The position numbers and the translations under genes are program-made. Below the pieces are notes generated by a model that worked only from the letters and a program-made list of their open reading frames with translations, did not search any database and was not told the origin of the DNA. Shown piece after piece: positions 26,865-36,510 of a stretch of 64,000 nucleotides of DNA. How positions within the stretch are numbered: the first letter of the stretch is position 1; every line of letters begins with the position of its first letter. This DNA comes from Vibrio pacinii DSM 19139 (GTDB lineage Bacteria > Pseudomonadota > Gammaproteobacteria > Enterobacterales > Vibrionaceae): positions 306,027 through 370,026 of the forward strand of contig NZ_KL543976.1 of NCBI RefSeq assembly GCF_000711795.1, read 5' to 3'.

Positions 26865-27106
26865 TCTTCAACACAAGTTATCTCTATGGTGGCTATCATG
26901 TTAACAGCCTATCCTTCTCGTTGCTCGCAATTGTTTTAATCATCACCAAGTGCCACTCTCAATCACGATTAAGCATTACAAACCAAATGTTGGCCTTTGG
27001 TGCTATCGAAGTAAAAAATATTGAGATAACAAAAATTTGCTTAACTTTTTTTGCAGGTTGTTAAGTTTGTTCGATACTTAATAGGTACTTTATTAGTGGT
27101 GTCTCT

Positions 27107-29977
27107 ATGAGAAAGCAACGCTATTCGCTCAGCATTCATATCATTAGTCTCTTTTTATTCCTGACAACACTTGTTGGCACGGTACTTATTGTCATTAGCT
27201 ATCAACACGCTCAACAGCTTCTCACTGGCAGTGCGCAAGAGCTTAGCCGTGAAAATAGCCGTAAGCTTGAATCAACCTTCCAAGTTAAAGCAGGGCCGAT
27301 CCTCACCACACTCGACTTTATGGCGATGAATGAAACGATAGAAGATCACACAACCCCAACTAAACACGCCAATTTCTGGACTTCGTTAAAACTCATTTTT
27401 GACCGAAACCCTGGAGTGGTTGCTTTATACTACGCCAATGACTCTGGTGACTTCACTCTCGCAAGAGCACTCAGAAATGAGGCAGACAAAGTACGTTTTA
27501 ACGCCCCCAAAGACGCGAATTTAATGATCAATAGCACCAACATAAAAGGGCAAAATCGTGTTTTCTTTTTAGACCGTAAACTACACCATGTGGGATACAC
27601 ACAAAGCCAAGACAACAACTTTGATCCTCGTGTACGGCCGTGGTTTCAAAACGCCAATGATGACGGTCAAATTCGCTTAACCGACCCCTACTTTTTTTAT
27701 TTTCTTAAAACTACTGGAGTAACCTTGTCACGTCGCGCCGCCGACGGAAACAGTGTGGTAGGCGCTGACTTCACATTAACTTCACTGTCTCAACAAATCA
27801 GCAAAATGGGCTATTCTGACAACACCCAACTGATTCTGTTTGATCACAAGTTTAACTCTCTAGCGCATCACAACACTGGCCATACAAACCCCCTTGAATA
27901 TGACAAAGTAAACTTGGACGACACCGTTTTCAGTTCGGTTATCAATCGTATTTCAAGCCAAATCATTTACGAAACCCCTGAGTTTAACAATAAGTTGTGG
28001 TCAGTGACGCTCACTCCAGTGCAACTGAACAGTTCGACGCGACTATTGCTCGCTGAAGCAACGCCACAGCAAGACTTACTCGCGCCGCTACTTTCGCTGC
28101 GCGATAAACAGGTCACCGTTGCGCTCGCTATGCTTTCAGTGAGTTTTATTTTGGTCTGGCTCGTCGCCCAACGTTTAGCTCAACCGCTGCGCGCGTTAAT
28201 GGAACAAACCGACAATATCGCGCGCTTTGATTTTAAGAAAACACGTTACTCGCGTAGCATGATCGCAGAGGTGGCCAATCTCACCAATTCAATCGAGTTG
28301 ATGGAACACACTCTATATGACTTGCTAAGACTATTGCGTGAAACGGCGAGTAATCAAGACTTTTCAGTACTGGCAAAAACCATTGCACATCAAAGCTTTC
28401 TGGTCACTCGTGCTGAGACCATTGTGCTGCACGTCAAAGAGGATATACAGGCAGATTTCAATTGCGCAGCCAATCACGCCATTATTCCTTTTAAGATAGA
28501 CATCAATACTCTCGTCAATTCAATTGCTTGGGTAAAAACCGAGTTGAATAAAGGCGAAATTGTCCATCTTAATCGAGATGATACCAACTTAGCGAAATTC
28601 CGTGATCAGCTTTATAACTCAGATATTTATCTATTCCCATTACATAGTCGTGACAAGCATCTGGTCGGCATACTCTTGCTTGGTTACGAACGCGCTATTA
28701 CGTCGGAACAATCCGACAAACATGCTTTCCTTAAAGAGCTACTCAGTTTCGGTGAAATAGCCAAAGAGAATATCGATCGCATGGAGCAACAAAAAGAGAT
28801 GCTTAATGCCTTTGTCGAACTGATTGCTTCGGCGATTGATACTAAGTCGCCTTACACAGGCAGTCATTGTCAACGTGTACCCGAATTAACCAAAATGCTC
28901 GTCACTGCCGCCAATTCTGATGAAAGTTACTTTCCGCATTTTTCGATGTCAAAAGATCAATGGGAAGCATTACATCTTGCCTCGTGGTTGCATGACTGCG
29001 GTAAAGTGACCACCCCTGAATATGTCATTGACAAGGCAACCAAACTAGAAACGATCTATGACCGAATTCATGAAGTACGCATGCGTTTTGAGTTATTAAA
29101 AGCGCAAGCCGAGACTGAATACTGGAAAGCAATTTCACAAGGGGGTGATACCGACAGGCTCAAGCAAGAATTGGACATAAAACATCAACAACTTGACGAT
29201 GATTTTGCCTTTATCGGTCAATGTAATCTCGGCGGCGAATCGATGAGCGATGAAGCGTTAGAAAGGCTTGGTCGTATCAGCCAAGTAACTTGGACTCGCA
29301 CACTAGACGACCAAATTGGCGTCTCTTGGATTGAACAACAGCGCGCTGGCAATAAGGTCCCACTTCCGACACAAGAACCACTATTGAGCGACAAGCAAGT
29401 TCATCAAATCGATTGGCCTGCAGTCGCAAACCCACAAGATCCATGGCAAGAGGAGTTTGTCCTTAAACCCGGTCAGCTGAAATACAATCGAGGCGAGCTT
29501 TATAACTTGTCGATTTACCGTGGCACACTCAATGATGAAGAACGATTTATCATCAATGATCACATTATTCAGACTATCACTATGCTCAAGCGCCTTCCCT
29601 ACCCACAACATTTAAAAGAAGTGCCTGAGTATGCGGGTGGACACCATGAACGCGTGGACGGCAAAGGTTACCCTAAAGGTTTAAACGAAGAACAGCTATC
29701 TATCCCTGCACGCGTCATGGCAATAGCCGATGTGTTTGAAGCGCTAACATCAAGTGATAGACCGTACAAGAAAGCCAAAACCTTAGCAGCATCGATTGAG
29801 ATCATGACAGCGATGGCAACCACAGGTCACATCGATGCTAAACTGTATCTTCTTTTCTTAGAAAAAGAGATAGATCAAACCTATGCCAAACAATTTTTAT
29901 CTTTAGATCAACAAGTTGAATTCGATCGAGCCGCCCATATCAAACGCGTAAAAATGTTTTTAAGGGGCGATTTCTAA
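27107..29977 (+). CDS. Membrane HD-GYP protein with dCache, HAMP and GAF domains
   Basis: A 956-residue c-di-GMP phosphodiesterase candidate. A membrane segment (about 12-34), a periplasmic dCache sensor (about 45-335), a second segment (about 338-358) and HAMP are followed by a GAF-like region (about 420-560) and the HD-GYP domain. Catalytic motifs are His629-Asp630 in H-D-C-G-K and H-H-E-R-V-D-G-K-G-Y-P from His846. All key residues seem intact, so activity is plausible. The two motifs are 217 residues apart, much wider than usual, because of an insertion. V. cholerae has an HD-GYP gene in the same place, directly before zwf. Confidence 0.92.
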   Translation: MRKQRYSLSIHIISLFLFLTTLVGTVLIVISYQHAQQLLTGSAQELSRENSRKLESTFQVKAGPILTTLDFMAMNETIEDHTTPTKHANFWTSLKLIFDRNPGVVALYYANDSGDFTLARALRNEADKVRFNAPKDANLMINSTNIKGQNRVFFLDRKLHHVGYTQSQDNNFDPRVRPWFQNANDDGQIRLTDPYFFYFLKTTGVTLSRRAADGNSVVGADFTLTSLSQQISKMGYSDNTQLILFDHKFNSLAHHNTGHTNPLEYDKVNLDDTVFSSVINRISSQIIYETPEFNNKLWSVTLTPVQLNSSTRLLLAEATPQQDLLAPLLSLRDKQVTVALAMLSVSFILVWLVAQRLAQPLRALMEQTDNIARFDFKKTRYSRSMIAEVANLTNSIELMEHTLYDLLRLLRETASNQDFSVLAKTIAHQSFLVTRAETIVLHVKEDIQADFNCAANHAIIPFKIDINTLVNSIAWVKTELNKGEIVHLNRDDTNLAKFRDQLYNSDIYLFPLHSRDKHLVGILLLGYERAITSEQSDKHAFLKELLSFGEIAKENIDRMEQQKEMLNAFVELIASAIDTKSPYTGSHCQRVPELTKMLVTAANSDESYFPHFSMSKDQWEALHLASWLHDCGKVTTPEYVIDKATKLETIYDRIHEVRMRFELLKAQAETEYWKAISQGGDTDRLKQELDIKHQQLDDDFAFIGQCNLGGESMSDEALERLGRISQVTWTRTLDDQIGVSWIEQQRAGNKVPLPTQEPLLSDKQVHQIDWPAVANPQDPWQEEFVLKPGQLKYNRGELYNLSIYRGTLNDEERFIINDHIIQTITMLKRLPYPQHLKEVPEYAGGHHERVDGKGYPKGLNEEQLSIPARVMAIADVFEALTSSDRPYKKAKTLAASIEIMTAMATTGHIDAKLYLLFLEKEIDQTYAKQFLSLDQQVEFDRAAHIKRVKMFLRGDF

Positions 29978-30336
29978 CCACTAACTGCTTGATCAAATTA
30001 GAGCAAACACTTTATTGTGCAGATTTTAGGCAGTGACTACCTAAAGTCTAAATATCAATACCTTAGCTTGATAGCTAGTCATTATTTAATCGATTGCCCT
30101 GCCAAAGGTTGATGTATGTCAAAGAGTCATAGACAATACGCTGCCAACTGAACTTTCAGCTCTGATTTTTTCACTCCTTTTTAGTGATGCATCGAGATTT
30201 GGCGTATTTATTCTGTTTTACCTATTGGTTTGATAGGTAAGACCGATTTTATACTTTTAGGTGTCGTTGATAGGGTTGGTTATCTATTCATGCCAGCCAA
30301 TGAGGCACATGACACTACCTCGTTTTTAAGGGAAAG
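29978..30336 (+). other. zwf upstream region, gene-free
   Basis: About 360 bases with no ORF. It must contain the zwf promoter. The only clear structure is the hairpin at 30218-30240, listed separately; an imperfect palindrome occurs near 30028-30045. Confidence 0.55.
30218..30240. promoter_or_regulatory. Perfect hairpin/palindrome in the zwf leader
   Basis: TTACCTAT / ATAGGTAA, an 8-bp perfect inverted repeat with a 7-nt spacer, about 100 nt before the zwf start. It could be an operator or leader hairpin. Confidence 0.4.
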
Positions 30337-31842
30337 ATGATGGTAATACCAGAAAACAGCAGCATCGTTATTTTTGGTGCTTCGGGTGACTTAACGTATC
30401 GTAAGTTGATCCCAGCTCTATATCACCTTTACTCAAATAAACAGCTGCCTGAAAACTTTGCCATTCTTGGTGTAAGTCGTACAGAATACAGCGATGAGTC
30501 TTACCGCGAAAAGCTCAAGCGCTCGCTGCTAGAGATGGAAAAAACCGAACCAACAACGCTCGATGCTTTTATCAACCATCTTCACTACCAAGCCATCAAC
30601 ACTTCGGACAGTGCCGACTACTCGAAACTGACCGCCCGACTCGACCAGCTCGGTGAGCAGTACCAATTTGAACAACGTAATACGCTGTTCTATCTTGCGA
30701 CACCGCCTAGCTTGTACAGCGTTATTCCATCTAGCCTCGCCGCGCACGGTCTTAACTGCGAAGACGATGGTTGGAAACGGCTGATCATCGAAAAGCCATT
30801 CGGTTACGATCTCGAGTCAGCAAAAACGCTCGATAAAGAGATTCACGAACACTTCAAAGAACACCAAATCTACCGTATCGACCACTATTTAGGTAAAGAG
30901 ACTGTTCAAAACCTGCTTGTCTTCCGTTTTTCTAACGCGATGTTCGAGCCACTATGGAACCGTAACTATATCGAATACGTTGAAATCACGGGAGCGGAAT
31001 TCCTTGGTGTTGAAGAGCGCGGGGGTTACTACGACGGCTCTGGCGCAGTGCGCGATATGTTCCAAAATCACCTATTGCAAGTATTAGCAATGGTCGGTAT
31101 GGAACCACCAGCACAAATCAACGCAGACTCAATGCGCGACGAAGTGGTCAAAGTATTACAATGTCTTAAGCCGCTTGAGGAAGACGACCTGCGTAACAAT
31201 CTTGTGCTTGGCCAATACACCGAATCAGACGTGCGCGGCGAGTTTTTACCAAGCTACCGTGATGAGCCAGGCGTGGCGACTGACTCACGAACCGAGACCT
31301 ATGTCGGCCTTAAAGCGTACATCAATAACTGGCGCTGGAATGGCGTGCCGTTTTATGTCCGCAGTGGTAAACGACTGCCGACTCGCGTCACTGAAGTGGT
31401 TATCCATTTCAAACAAACGCCGCACCCGGTATTTGGTCAAAATGCACCAGAGAACAAGTTGATCATTCGTATTCAACCAGATGAAGGCATTCAAATGAGC
31501 TTTGGCTTGAAAGAGCCAGGGGCTGGTTTTAATGCAAAAGAAGTAAAAATGAACTTCCACTATGCTTCTTTGCAAGAGACCCAGATGTTGACCGCGTACG
31601 AGCGCTTATTACTCGATGCGCTAAATGGTGATGCGACACTGTTCGCACGTAGTGATGCAGTAGAAGCCTGCTGGCAATACGTCCAACCTATTCTCGACTT
31701 CAAGCAGGACCCACAAGCCCTGTTTGGTTACGCCTGTGGCACATGGGGACCAAAAGAGTCAGACGACCTACTTCAGCGCGATCATCGTGCGTGGCGTTTC
31801 CCATGCAAGAACCTAACTGACACGGACTACTGTGAATTATGA
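30337..31842 (+). CDS. zwf: Glucose-6-phosphate 1-dehydrogenase
   Basis: A 501-residue enzyme that oxidises glucose-6-phosphate to 6-phosphogluconolactone with NADP, the entry to the oxidative pentose phosphate pathway. The dinucleotide motif is [10 protein letters not shown]. The active site is [13 protein letters not shown]. Two ATGs are adjacent (30337 and 30340); AGGGA is better spaced for the second. The stop overlaps the pgl start by 4 nt, so zwf-pgl are coupled, and gnd follows, giving the whole oxidative branch in one operon. Confidence 0.98.
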   Translation: MMVIPENSSIVIFGASGDLTYRKLIPALYHLYSNKQLPENFAILGVSRTEYSDESYREKLKRSLLEMEKTEPTTLDAFINHLHYQAINTSDSADYSKLTARLDQLGEQYQFEQRNTLFYLATPPSLYSVIPSSLAAHGLNCEDDGWKRLIIEKPFGYDLESAKTLDKEIHEHFKEHQIYRIDHYLGKETVQNLLVFRFSNAMFEPLWNRNYIEYVEITGAEFLGVEERGGYYDGSGAVRDMFQNHLLQVLAMVGMEPPAQINADSMRDEVVKVLQCLKPLEEDDLRNNLVLGQYTESDVRGEFLPSYRDEPGVATDSRTETYVGLKAYINNWRWNGVPFYVRSGKRLPTRVTEVVIHFKQTPHPVFGQNAPENKLIIRIQPDEGIQMSFGLKEPGAGFNAKEVKMNFHYASLQETQMLTAYERLLLDALNGDATLFARSDAVEACWQYVQPILDFKQDPQALFGYACGTWGPKESDDLLQRDHRAWRFPCKNLTDTDYCEL

Positions 31843-32555
31843 TTAACCACAAGATTTTTCAAACCGCTCAACAAGTTGTCGAAAGCTTAGCCAATGACAT
31901 GCAAGCGTTGAGTGAACTTGGTCGCCCTGTGCACATCTCACTATCTGGTGGCAGCACGCCCAAAATGCTATTCAAGCTTTTAGCACAAGCGCCTTACACT
32001 GAAAGCATTCAATGGCACAACCTCCATTTTTGGTGGGGCGATGAGCGCTGCGTGGCCCCTGATGATGCACAGAGCAACTATGGCGAAGCCAACACGCTAC
32101 TGTTCAGCCAAGTAAATATCCCAGCTGAGAACATTCATCGTATCCTTGGTGAGAACGATCCTGAGGGCGAAGTTGAACGCTTTGCACAAGAAATGGTTGA
32201 CGTTATCCCGTGTGAATACGGTACACCAGTATTTGACTGGATTTTGCTTGGCGTTGGTGCGGATGGTCATACCGCATCGCTGTTCCCAGGGCAAACCAAC
32301 TATCAAGATGAAAGCCTTTCGTTATTGGCCGCTCACCCAGAGTCTGGCCAAATCCGCGTATCAAAAACAGCCAAAGTACTTGAAGCTGCCAAGCGTATTA
32401 GCTACCTAGTCCTTGGTGCGGGCAAAGTTGACATCGTACACGAAATTCATACCACCCCGGCAAGTGAGCTGCCTTATCCTGCAGCCAAAATCCAGTCTAA
32501 AACTGGTGAGACGGAGTGGTACTTAGATTCAGACGCAGCAGCAAAAATTGCGTAA
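31839..32555 (+). CDS. pgl: 6-phosphogluconolactonase
   Basis: A 238-residue cytoplasmic hydrolase that opens 6-phosphogluconolactone to 6-phosphogluconate. The family signatures are [11 protein letters not shown] near residue 33 and [15 protein letters not shown], which holds the catalytic His. The start ATGA overlaps the zwf stop. It is the DevB type, not the beta-propeller type of E. coli. Confidence 0.97.
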   Translation: MINHKIFQTAQQVVESLANDMQALSELGRPVHISLSGGSTPKMLFKLLAQAPYTESIQWHNLHFWWGDERCVAPDDAQSNYGEANTLLFSQVNIPAENIHRILGENDPEGEVERFAQEMVDVIPCEYGTPVFDWILLGVGADGHTASLFPGQTNYQDESLSLLAAHPESGQIRVSKTAKVLEAAKRISYLVLGAGKVDIVHEIHTTPASELPYPAAKIQSKTGETEWYLDSDAAAKIA

Positions 32556-32588
32556 TGCGCGTCAAAATAGATCAATTGGAGAGCAAAA

Positions 32589-34037
32589 ATGAAAGGTGAT
32601 ATCGGTGTAATTGGCCTAGCCGTAATGGGTCAAAACCTTATCTTAAACATGAACGATCACGGCTTCAAAGTGGTTGCTCATAACCGTACTGCAGCAAAAG
32701 TAGACGAGTTTATTGAAGGCCCAGCAAAAGGCACAAACATTGTTGGTGCCTACTCGCTAGAAGAGCTCGTAGAGAAACTAGAAACACCGCGTAAAATCAT
32801 GCTTATGGTTCGCGCTGGTGATGTCGTTGATAAATTTATCGAGTCACTTGTTCCACTTCTAGACAAAGGTGACATCATCATCGACGGTGGTAATACTAAC
32901 TATCCAGACACTAACCGTCGTGTTGCTGCACTGCGTGAAAAAGGCATTCACTTTATCGGAACTGGTGTTTCTGGTGGTGAAGAAGGTGCACGTTTTGGCC
33001 CTTCAATCATGCCTGGTGGTTCTCCTGAAGCTTGGCAAGCGGTGAAACCTATTTTCCAAGGTATTTCTGCAAAAACAGATGCTGGCGAGCCTTGCTGTGA
33101 CTGGGTTGGTAACGATGGCGCTGGCCACTTCGTTAAGATGGTTCACAACGGCATCGAATACGGCGACATGCAGCTCATCACTGAAGCTTACCAGTTTATG
33201 AAAGATGGTCTGGGTATGTCTGCAGATGAGATGCAAGCTGTATTTGCTGACTGGAACAAAACTGAACTAGACAGCTACCTAGTAGAAATCACCGCTGATA
33301 TCCTTGGCTACAAAGATGAAGATGGTGAGCCGCTAGTTGAGAAGATTCTAGACACTGCTGGCCAAAAAGGTACGGGTAAATGGACAGGTATCAACGCACT
33401 AGACTTAGGTATTCCACTGACGCTTATCTCTGAGTCAGTATTCTCTCGTTGTCTGTCAGCTCTAAAAGATCAGCGTGTTGAAGCAGAATCTCTATTTGGC
33501 AAGACAATCACTCCGGTTGAAGGTGATAAGCAAGAGTGGGTTGACGCACTACGTCAGGCTCTTCTCGCATCGAAAATTATCTCTTACGCTCAAGGCTTCA
33601 TGCTAATGCGTGAAGCGTCAAATGAAAATGGCTGGGATCTCAACTACGGCAACGTAGCGCTTATGTGGCGTGGTGGTTGTATCATCCGCTCGGCGTTCCT
33701 AAGCAACATCCGTGATGCATACGAAGCGAACCCAGACATTGCATTCCTAGGCTCAGATGACTACTTCAAAGGCATTCTGAAGAACAGCCTAAGCGCATGG
33801 CGTAAAGTTGCGGCTAAGTCGCTAGAAGCGGGTATCCCAATGCCTTGTACTATCTCTGCGCTTTCGTTCCTAGACGGTTACACAACAGCGCGTTTGCCAG
33901 CAAACCTACTGCAAGCTCAACGTGACTACTTCGGTGCTCACACCTATGAGCGTATTGACCGTGAACGTGGTGAATTCTTCCACACCAACTGGACAGGTAC
34001 TGGCGGTAATACGGCGTCTACGACTTACGACGTTTAA
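32589..34037 (+). CDS. gnd: 6-phosphogluconate dehydrogenase (decarboxylating)
   Basis: A 482-residue NADP enzyme that converts 6-phosphogluconate to ribulose-5-phosphate and CO2. It carries the N-terminal nucleotide motif G-L-A-V-M-G-Q-N-L and the catalytic K-M-V-H-N-G-I-E-Y-G-D. The length is standard. It lies 33 nt after pgl and ends the operon before a strong terminator. Confidence 0.98.
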   Translation: MKGDIGVIGLAVMGQNLILNMNDHGFKVVAHNRTAAKVDEFIEGPAKGTNIVGAYSLEELVEKLETPRKIMLMVRAGDVVDKFIESLVPLLDKGDIIIDGGNTNYPDTNRRVAALREKGIHFIGTGVSGGEEGARFGPSIMPGGSPEAWQAVKPIFQGISAKTDAGEPCCDWVGNDGAGHFVKMVHNGIEYGDMQLITEAYQFMKDGLGMSADEMQAVFADWNKTELDSYLVEITADILGYKDEDGEPLVEKILDTAGQKGTGKWTGINALDLGIPLTLISESVFSRCLSALKDQRVEAESLFGKTITPVEGDKQEWVDALRQALLASKIISYAQGFMLMREASNENGWDLNYGNVALMWRGGCIIRSAFLSNIRDAYEANPDIAFLGSDDYFKGILKNSLSAWRKVAAKSLEAGIPMPCTISALSFLDGYTTARLPANLLQAQRDYFGAHTYERIDRERGEFFHTNWTGTGGNTASTTYDV

Positions 34038-34098
34038 TAAAAGGATGAGTTTAGTCTTTATTCATACCTAAGACTCATACTATAATTATTGCTTCATG

Positions 34099-34132
34099 GA
34101 GGATGTTAACCTAGTTAACATCCTCTATTTTT
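34099..34132 (+). terminator. Terminator of zwf-pgl-gnd
   Basis: GAGGATGTTAAC / GTTAACATCCTC, a perfect 12-bp stem with a 3-nt loop, followed by TATTTTTT. Confidence 0.92.
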
Positions 34133-34160
34133 TGAAACCTACAACAAGGAGTTTTACATC
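34132..34160 (+). promoter_or_regulatory. Candidate sigma-70 promoter for the 45-residue ORF
   Basis: TTGAAA (34132-34137), a 17-nt spacer and TACATC (34155-34160) directly after the gnd terminator. The -35 matches 5 of 6; the -10 is weak. A structured leader follows, with hairpins TACATC-TTAAC-GATGTA and TAACC-TGGAA-GGTTA. Confidence 0.35.
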
Positions 34161-34227
34161 TTAACGATGTAGACCATGGTGATTAACTTAACCTGGAAGG
34201 TTATCACTCTTAATTGAGGTTCTTAAC

Positions 34228-34365
34228 ATGACTATTAATAAATACTTTGTCTTTGCTCCACAAGCAGAGAAATCTCAGCGTGCAAACGACAATGATCAAT
34301 TGTTAGAGAAGGAAACTCAACGTCAGGCTTTAGTAAAACAGGCGCAGCAACAAGGCGGCTTGTAG
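34228..34365 (+). CDS. Small 45-residue protein of unknown function
   Basis: An ORF of 45 codons, M-T-I-N-K-Y-F-V-F-A-P-Q-A-E-K at the start and Q-A-Q-Q-Q-G-G-L at the end. It is rich in Gln, Lys, Glu and Asn, hydrophilic, probably helical from residue 14, with no membrane segment. GAGG lies 8 nt before ATG. It has its own strong terminator and lies after the gnd terminator, so it forms an independent transcript. I do not recognise the family. It could also be part of a dual-function RNA. Confidence 0.6.
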   Translation: MTINKYFVFAPQAEKSQRANDNDQLLEKETQRQALVKQAQQQGGL

Positions 34366-34380
34366 GCTAGGTTTCAAGGA

Positions 34381-34412
34381 AAAGGAGTCCATCGTGGACT
34401 CCTTTTTATTTT
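34381..34412 (+). terminator. Terminator of the 45-residue ORF
   Basis: AAAGGAGTCCA / TGGACTCCTTT, a perfect 11-bp stem with a 3-nt loop and a T-rich tail, 15 nt past the ORF stop. Confidence 0.92.
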
Positions 34413-34509
34413 TATACTTTAAATTCAGATACTTGCAGATTTAACATTTGGCTCTCATTCTCAGAGTCGTTTGGTAATACATTATCAATAGCTGTCGCTA
34501 CAATTACGC

Positions 34510-36285
34510 CTAGCCAATCCCTATAGCCTTTAATTTACGATAGATGGTGTTGCGGCTAATCCCAAGAACACGTGACATTTTGCTGATGTTGCCATTGTGG
34601 GCGTGATAAGTATCGACTAACGTTGAATTAACCGTGGCTTTCAAGTCTGTTGGCTCTTGTACACTGTTGTCACTCAGATTCTGAGTAATATGGGTCGCCA
34701 AGTGAGCAGGAACATGTTCAAGGCGCAGCTCTTCTTCATCGCTCGCAATCAGACAAGTCACCTTAAATAGGTTATCTAATTCACGCAAATTGCCAGGCCA
34801 ACCGTAGTGCTTCAATTGCTCCAATAACGCCTTTGATATGTTCTGATGCTGAGGTTTGTATTTAGCATGAATGACATCAATCAATTGCATCCTATCGCGC
34901 CGAGTACGTAGACAAGGCAGTTCGATAACCAATCCATTCAAGCGATAATAGAGATCTTCTCTGAAAAGCCCCTGTTCTACTAACGACCGGAGATCTTGAT
35001 GAGTGGCAGCAATGATTTGAATATCAACTTGATACGCTCGGCTAGCACCAATCGGCATGACGATTTTATCTTGTAGTACGGTGAGTAACCGGCACTGCGC
35101 CTCCAATGGCATTTCGCCAATTTCATCTAAAAATAGGATGCCTTTGTCTGCTTGGCGAATTCGGCCTAGATAGCCTTTCGTACTGGCTCCAGTAAACGCC
35201 CCAGAGGCATAACCAAATAACTCAGACTCAATCAAATCCTTGGCCAACGCTCCACAGTTGACTGTAACCAAGGGCGCGATATTCCGCGTACTATGTTTAT
35301 GCAGCGCTTTAACAAATTCACCTTTTCCGACCCCAGTTTCCCCTAGGATAAGTAAACTGATGTCTTTACCGATAACTTTATTGGCTTGCTGCCAAGCGGT
35401 TTCAACTTGAGGCTCTCCGTAATGAAGTTCACTAGACACACTAACGGCGCTTTTGACTTTGGACGCGCCGTTAAGCAAGCGCTTTTCAAACACTAAAGGC
35501 ATTTGTTGCTTAGAGCGTTCAAGCAGTGCTTCGATTTTTTCACCAACAATATTCGATTGCCGAGTAAGCTGACACGCAACATGGTTATGAGCAACCACTC
35601 GACCTCCCTCATCAGCAATAACAATACCTTGCCACCCAGTATGCAAAACCGACTCATTCAACGCCAAATCGACTTGGTACGCCGCTCCTGGGATTTGGCA
35701 TAACAGCCGATTTTCAACCAATTGAATCATATTTTGCACTAACAACTGAGTGGTTACATCATGTTGTTCTTGTTCACTGGTGATATCTAATATCCCGACC
35801 AGTTCGCCTTTATGATTAAACAGTGGGCTGGCCGAACAACTGATAAAACGGTGTTGTTTGATAAAGTGCTGCTCGCCAATAATCGAAACCGCACGTTGCT
35901 CAAATAAAGCGGTGCCTATTGCATTGGTTCCTTTTAAACGCTCTTGCCAGCAATTTCCAGACTCTAAAGCTATCTCAAGCAACTTTTCTCTAAATCGCTC
36001 TTGGCCCCAACTGGCTAAGATCACCCCTTCTCCATCGGTGAGAATTAAACGACTATCACTACGCCCAAGCACTTGATTAAACAGGGGCAAGGCCGCTTGT
36101 TCAACCGCTTCTATAACGCCTTTATTGTCATAACGACGCTCTTTCATCACTGCATTAGACAGCACTGCATCACTTGGCCGTTTGATTTCTTTTAAGCCTG
36201 CATCACTACTTCGTCGCCATGACGAACTCAACCAATCGCTGTTTTGTTGTCGCTGTAATTCCATCGTTGTACCATTTTTGAGCAA
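34510..36285 (-). CDS. Sigma-54-dependent activator (AcoR-like) of the aldehyde dehydrogenase gene
   Basis: A 591-residue enhancer-binding protein. The N-terminal part (about 75-215) is GAF-like and has the acetoin-regulator-type A-S-W-G-Q-E-R. The AAA+ domain (about 300-530) has Walker A G-E-T-G-V-G-K-G-E-F, the sigma-54 contact loop G-A-F-T-G-A, and Walker B I-L-F-L-D-E-I-G. The C-terminus is a Fis-type HTH (M-S-R-V-L-G-I-S-R-N-T-I-Y-R-K-L). It is divergent from an aldehyde dehydrogenase gene whose upstream region carries a sigma-54 promoter, so activation of that gene in response to an aldehyde, alcohol or acetoin is likely. Confidence 0.9.
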   Translation of the reverse strand: MLKNGTTMELQRQQNSDWLSSSWRRSSDAGLKEIKRPSDAVLSNAVMKERRYDNKGVIEAVEQAALPLFNQVLGRSDSRLILTDGEGVILASWGQERFREKLLEIALESGNCWQERLKGTNAIGTALFEQRAVSIIGEQHFIKQHRFISCSASPLFNHKGELVGILDITSEQEQHDVTTQLLVQNMIQLVENRLLCQIPGAAYQVDLALNESVLHTGWQGIVIADEGGRVVAHNHVACQLTRQSNIVGEKIEALLERSKQQMPLVFEKRLLNGASKVKSAVSVSSELHYGEPQVETAWQQANKVIGKDISLLILGETGVGKGEFVKALHKHSTRNIAPLVTVNCGALAKDLIESELFGYASGAFTGASTKGYLGRIRQADKGILFLDEIGEMPLEAQCRLLTVLQDKIVMPIGASRAYQVDIQIIAATHQDLRSLVEQGLFREDLYYRLNGLVIELPCLRTRRDRMQLIDVIHAKYKPQHQNISKALLEQLKHYGWPGNLRELDNLFKVTCLIASDEEELRLEHVPAHLATHITQNLSDNSVQEPTDLKATVNSTLVDTYHAHNGNISKMSRVLGISRNTIYRKLKAIGIG

Positions 36286-36415
36286 ACTGACTGTGTCACT
36301 TTGGAACAGGTGAACATTTCATTAACATTCAGCCCTGTTGTCTTGGCTTTTATAAAACAAGCGCAAAGCCTCATTAACTCTAGCGCCAACCCACAAATGC
36401 AACAAGTTATTAACA

Positions 36416-36434
36416 CTTGGTCTGTGATTTGCGT
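36416..36434 (+). promoter_or_regulatory. Sigma-54 promoter of the aldehyde dehydrogenase gene
   Basis: CTTGGTCTGTGATTTGCGT has the invariant GG (36419-36420) and GC (36431-36432) with exactly 10 nt between them, and T-T before GC. It lies about 77 nt before the start codon and next to a divergent sigma-54 activator gene. The -24 element deviates from TGGCAC after GG. Confidence 0.65.
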
Positions 36435-36510
36435 TTGTTGAAAACGATAAAAAAACATTCCGCATGCGAATGACATAAACACAACAACGAGAAATCAATA
36501 AGGAAATTGT

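Noticed and set aside
34155..34173. AAGGAG followed by an ATG-TAG start-stop in the small-ORF leader
   Set aside because: Spacing from the ribosome site is too long (about 15 nt); it is treated as part of the leader hairpin.
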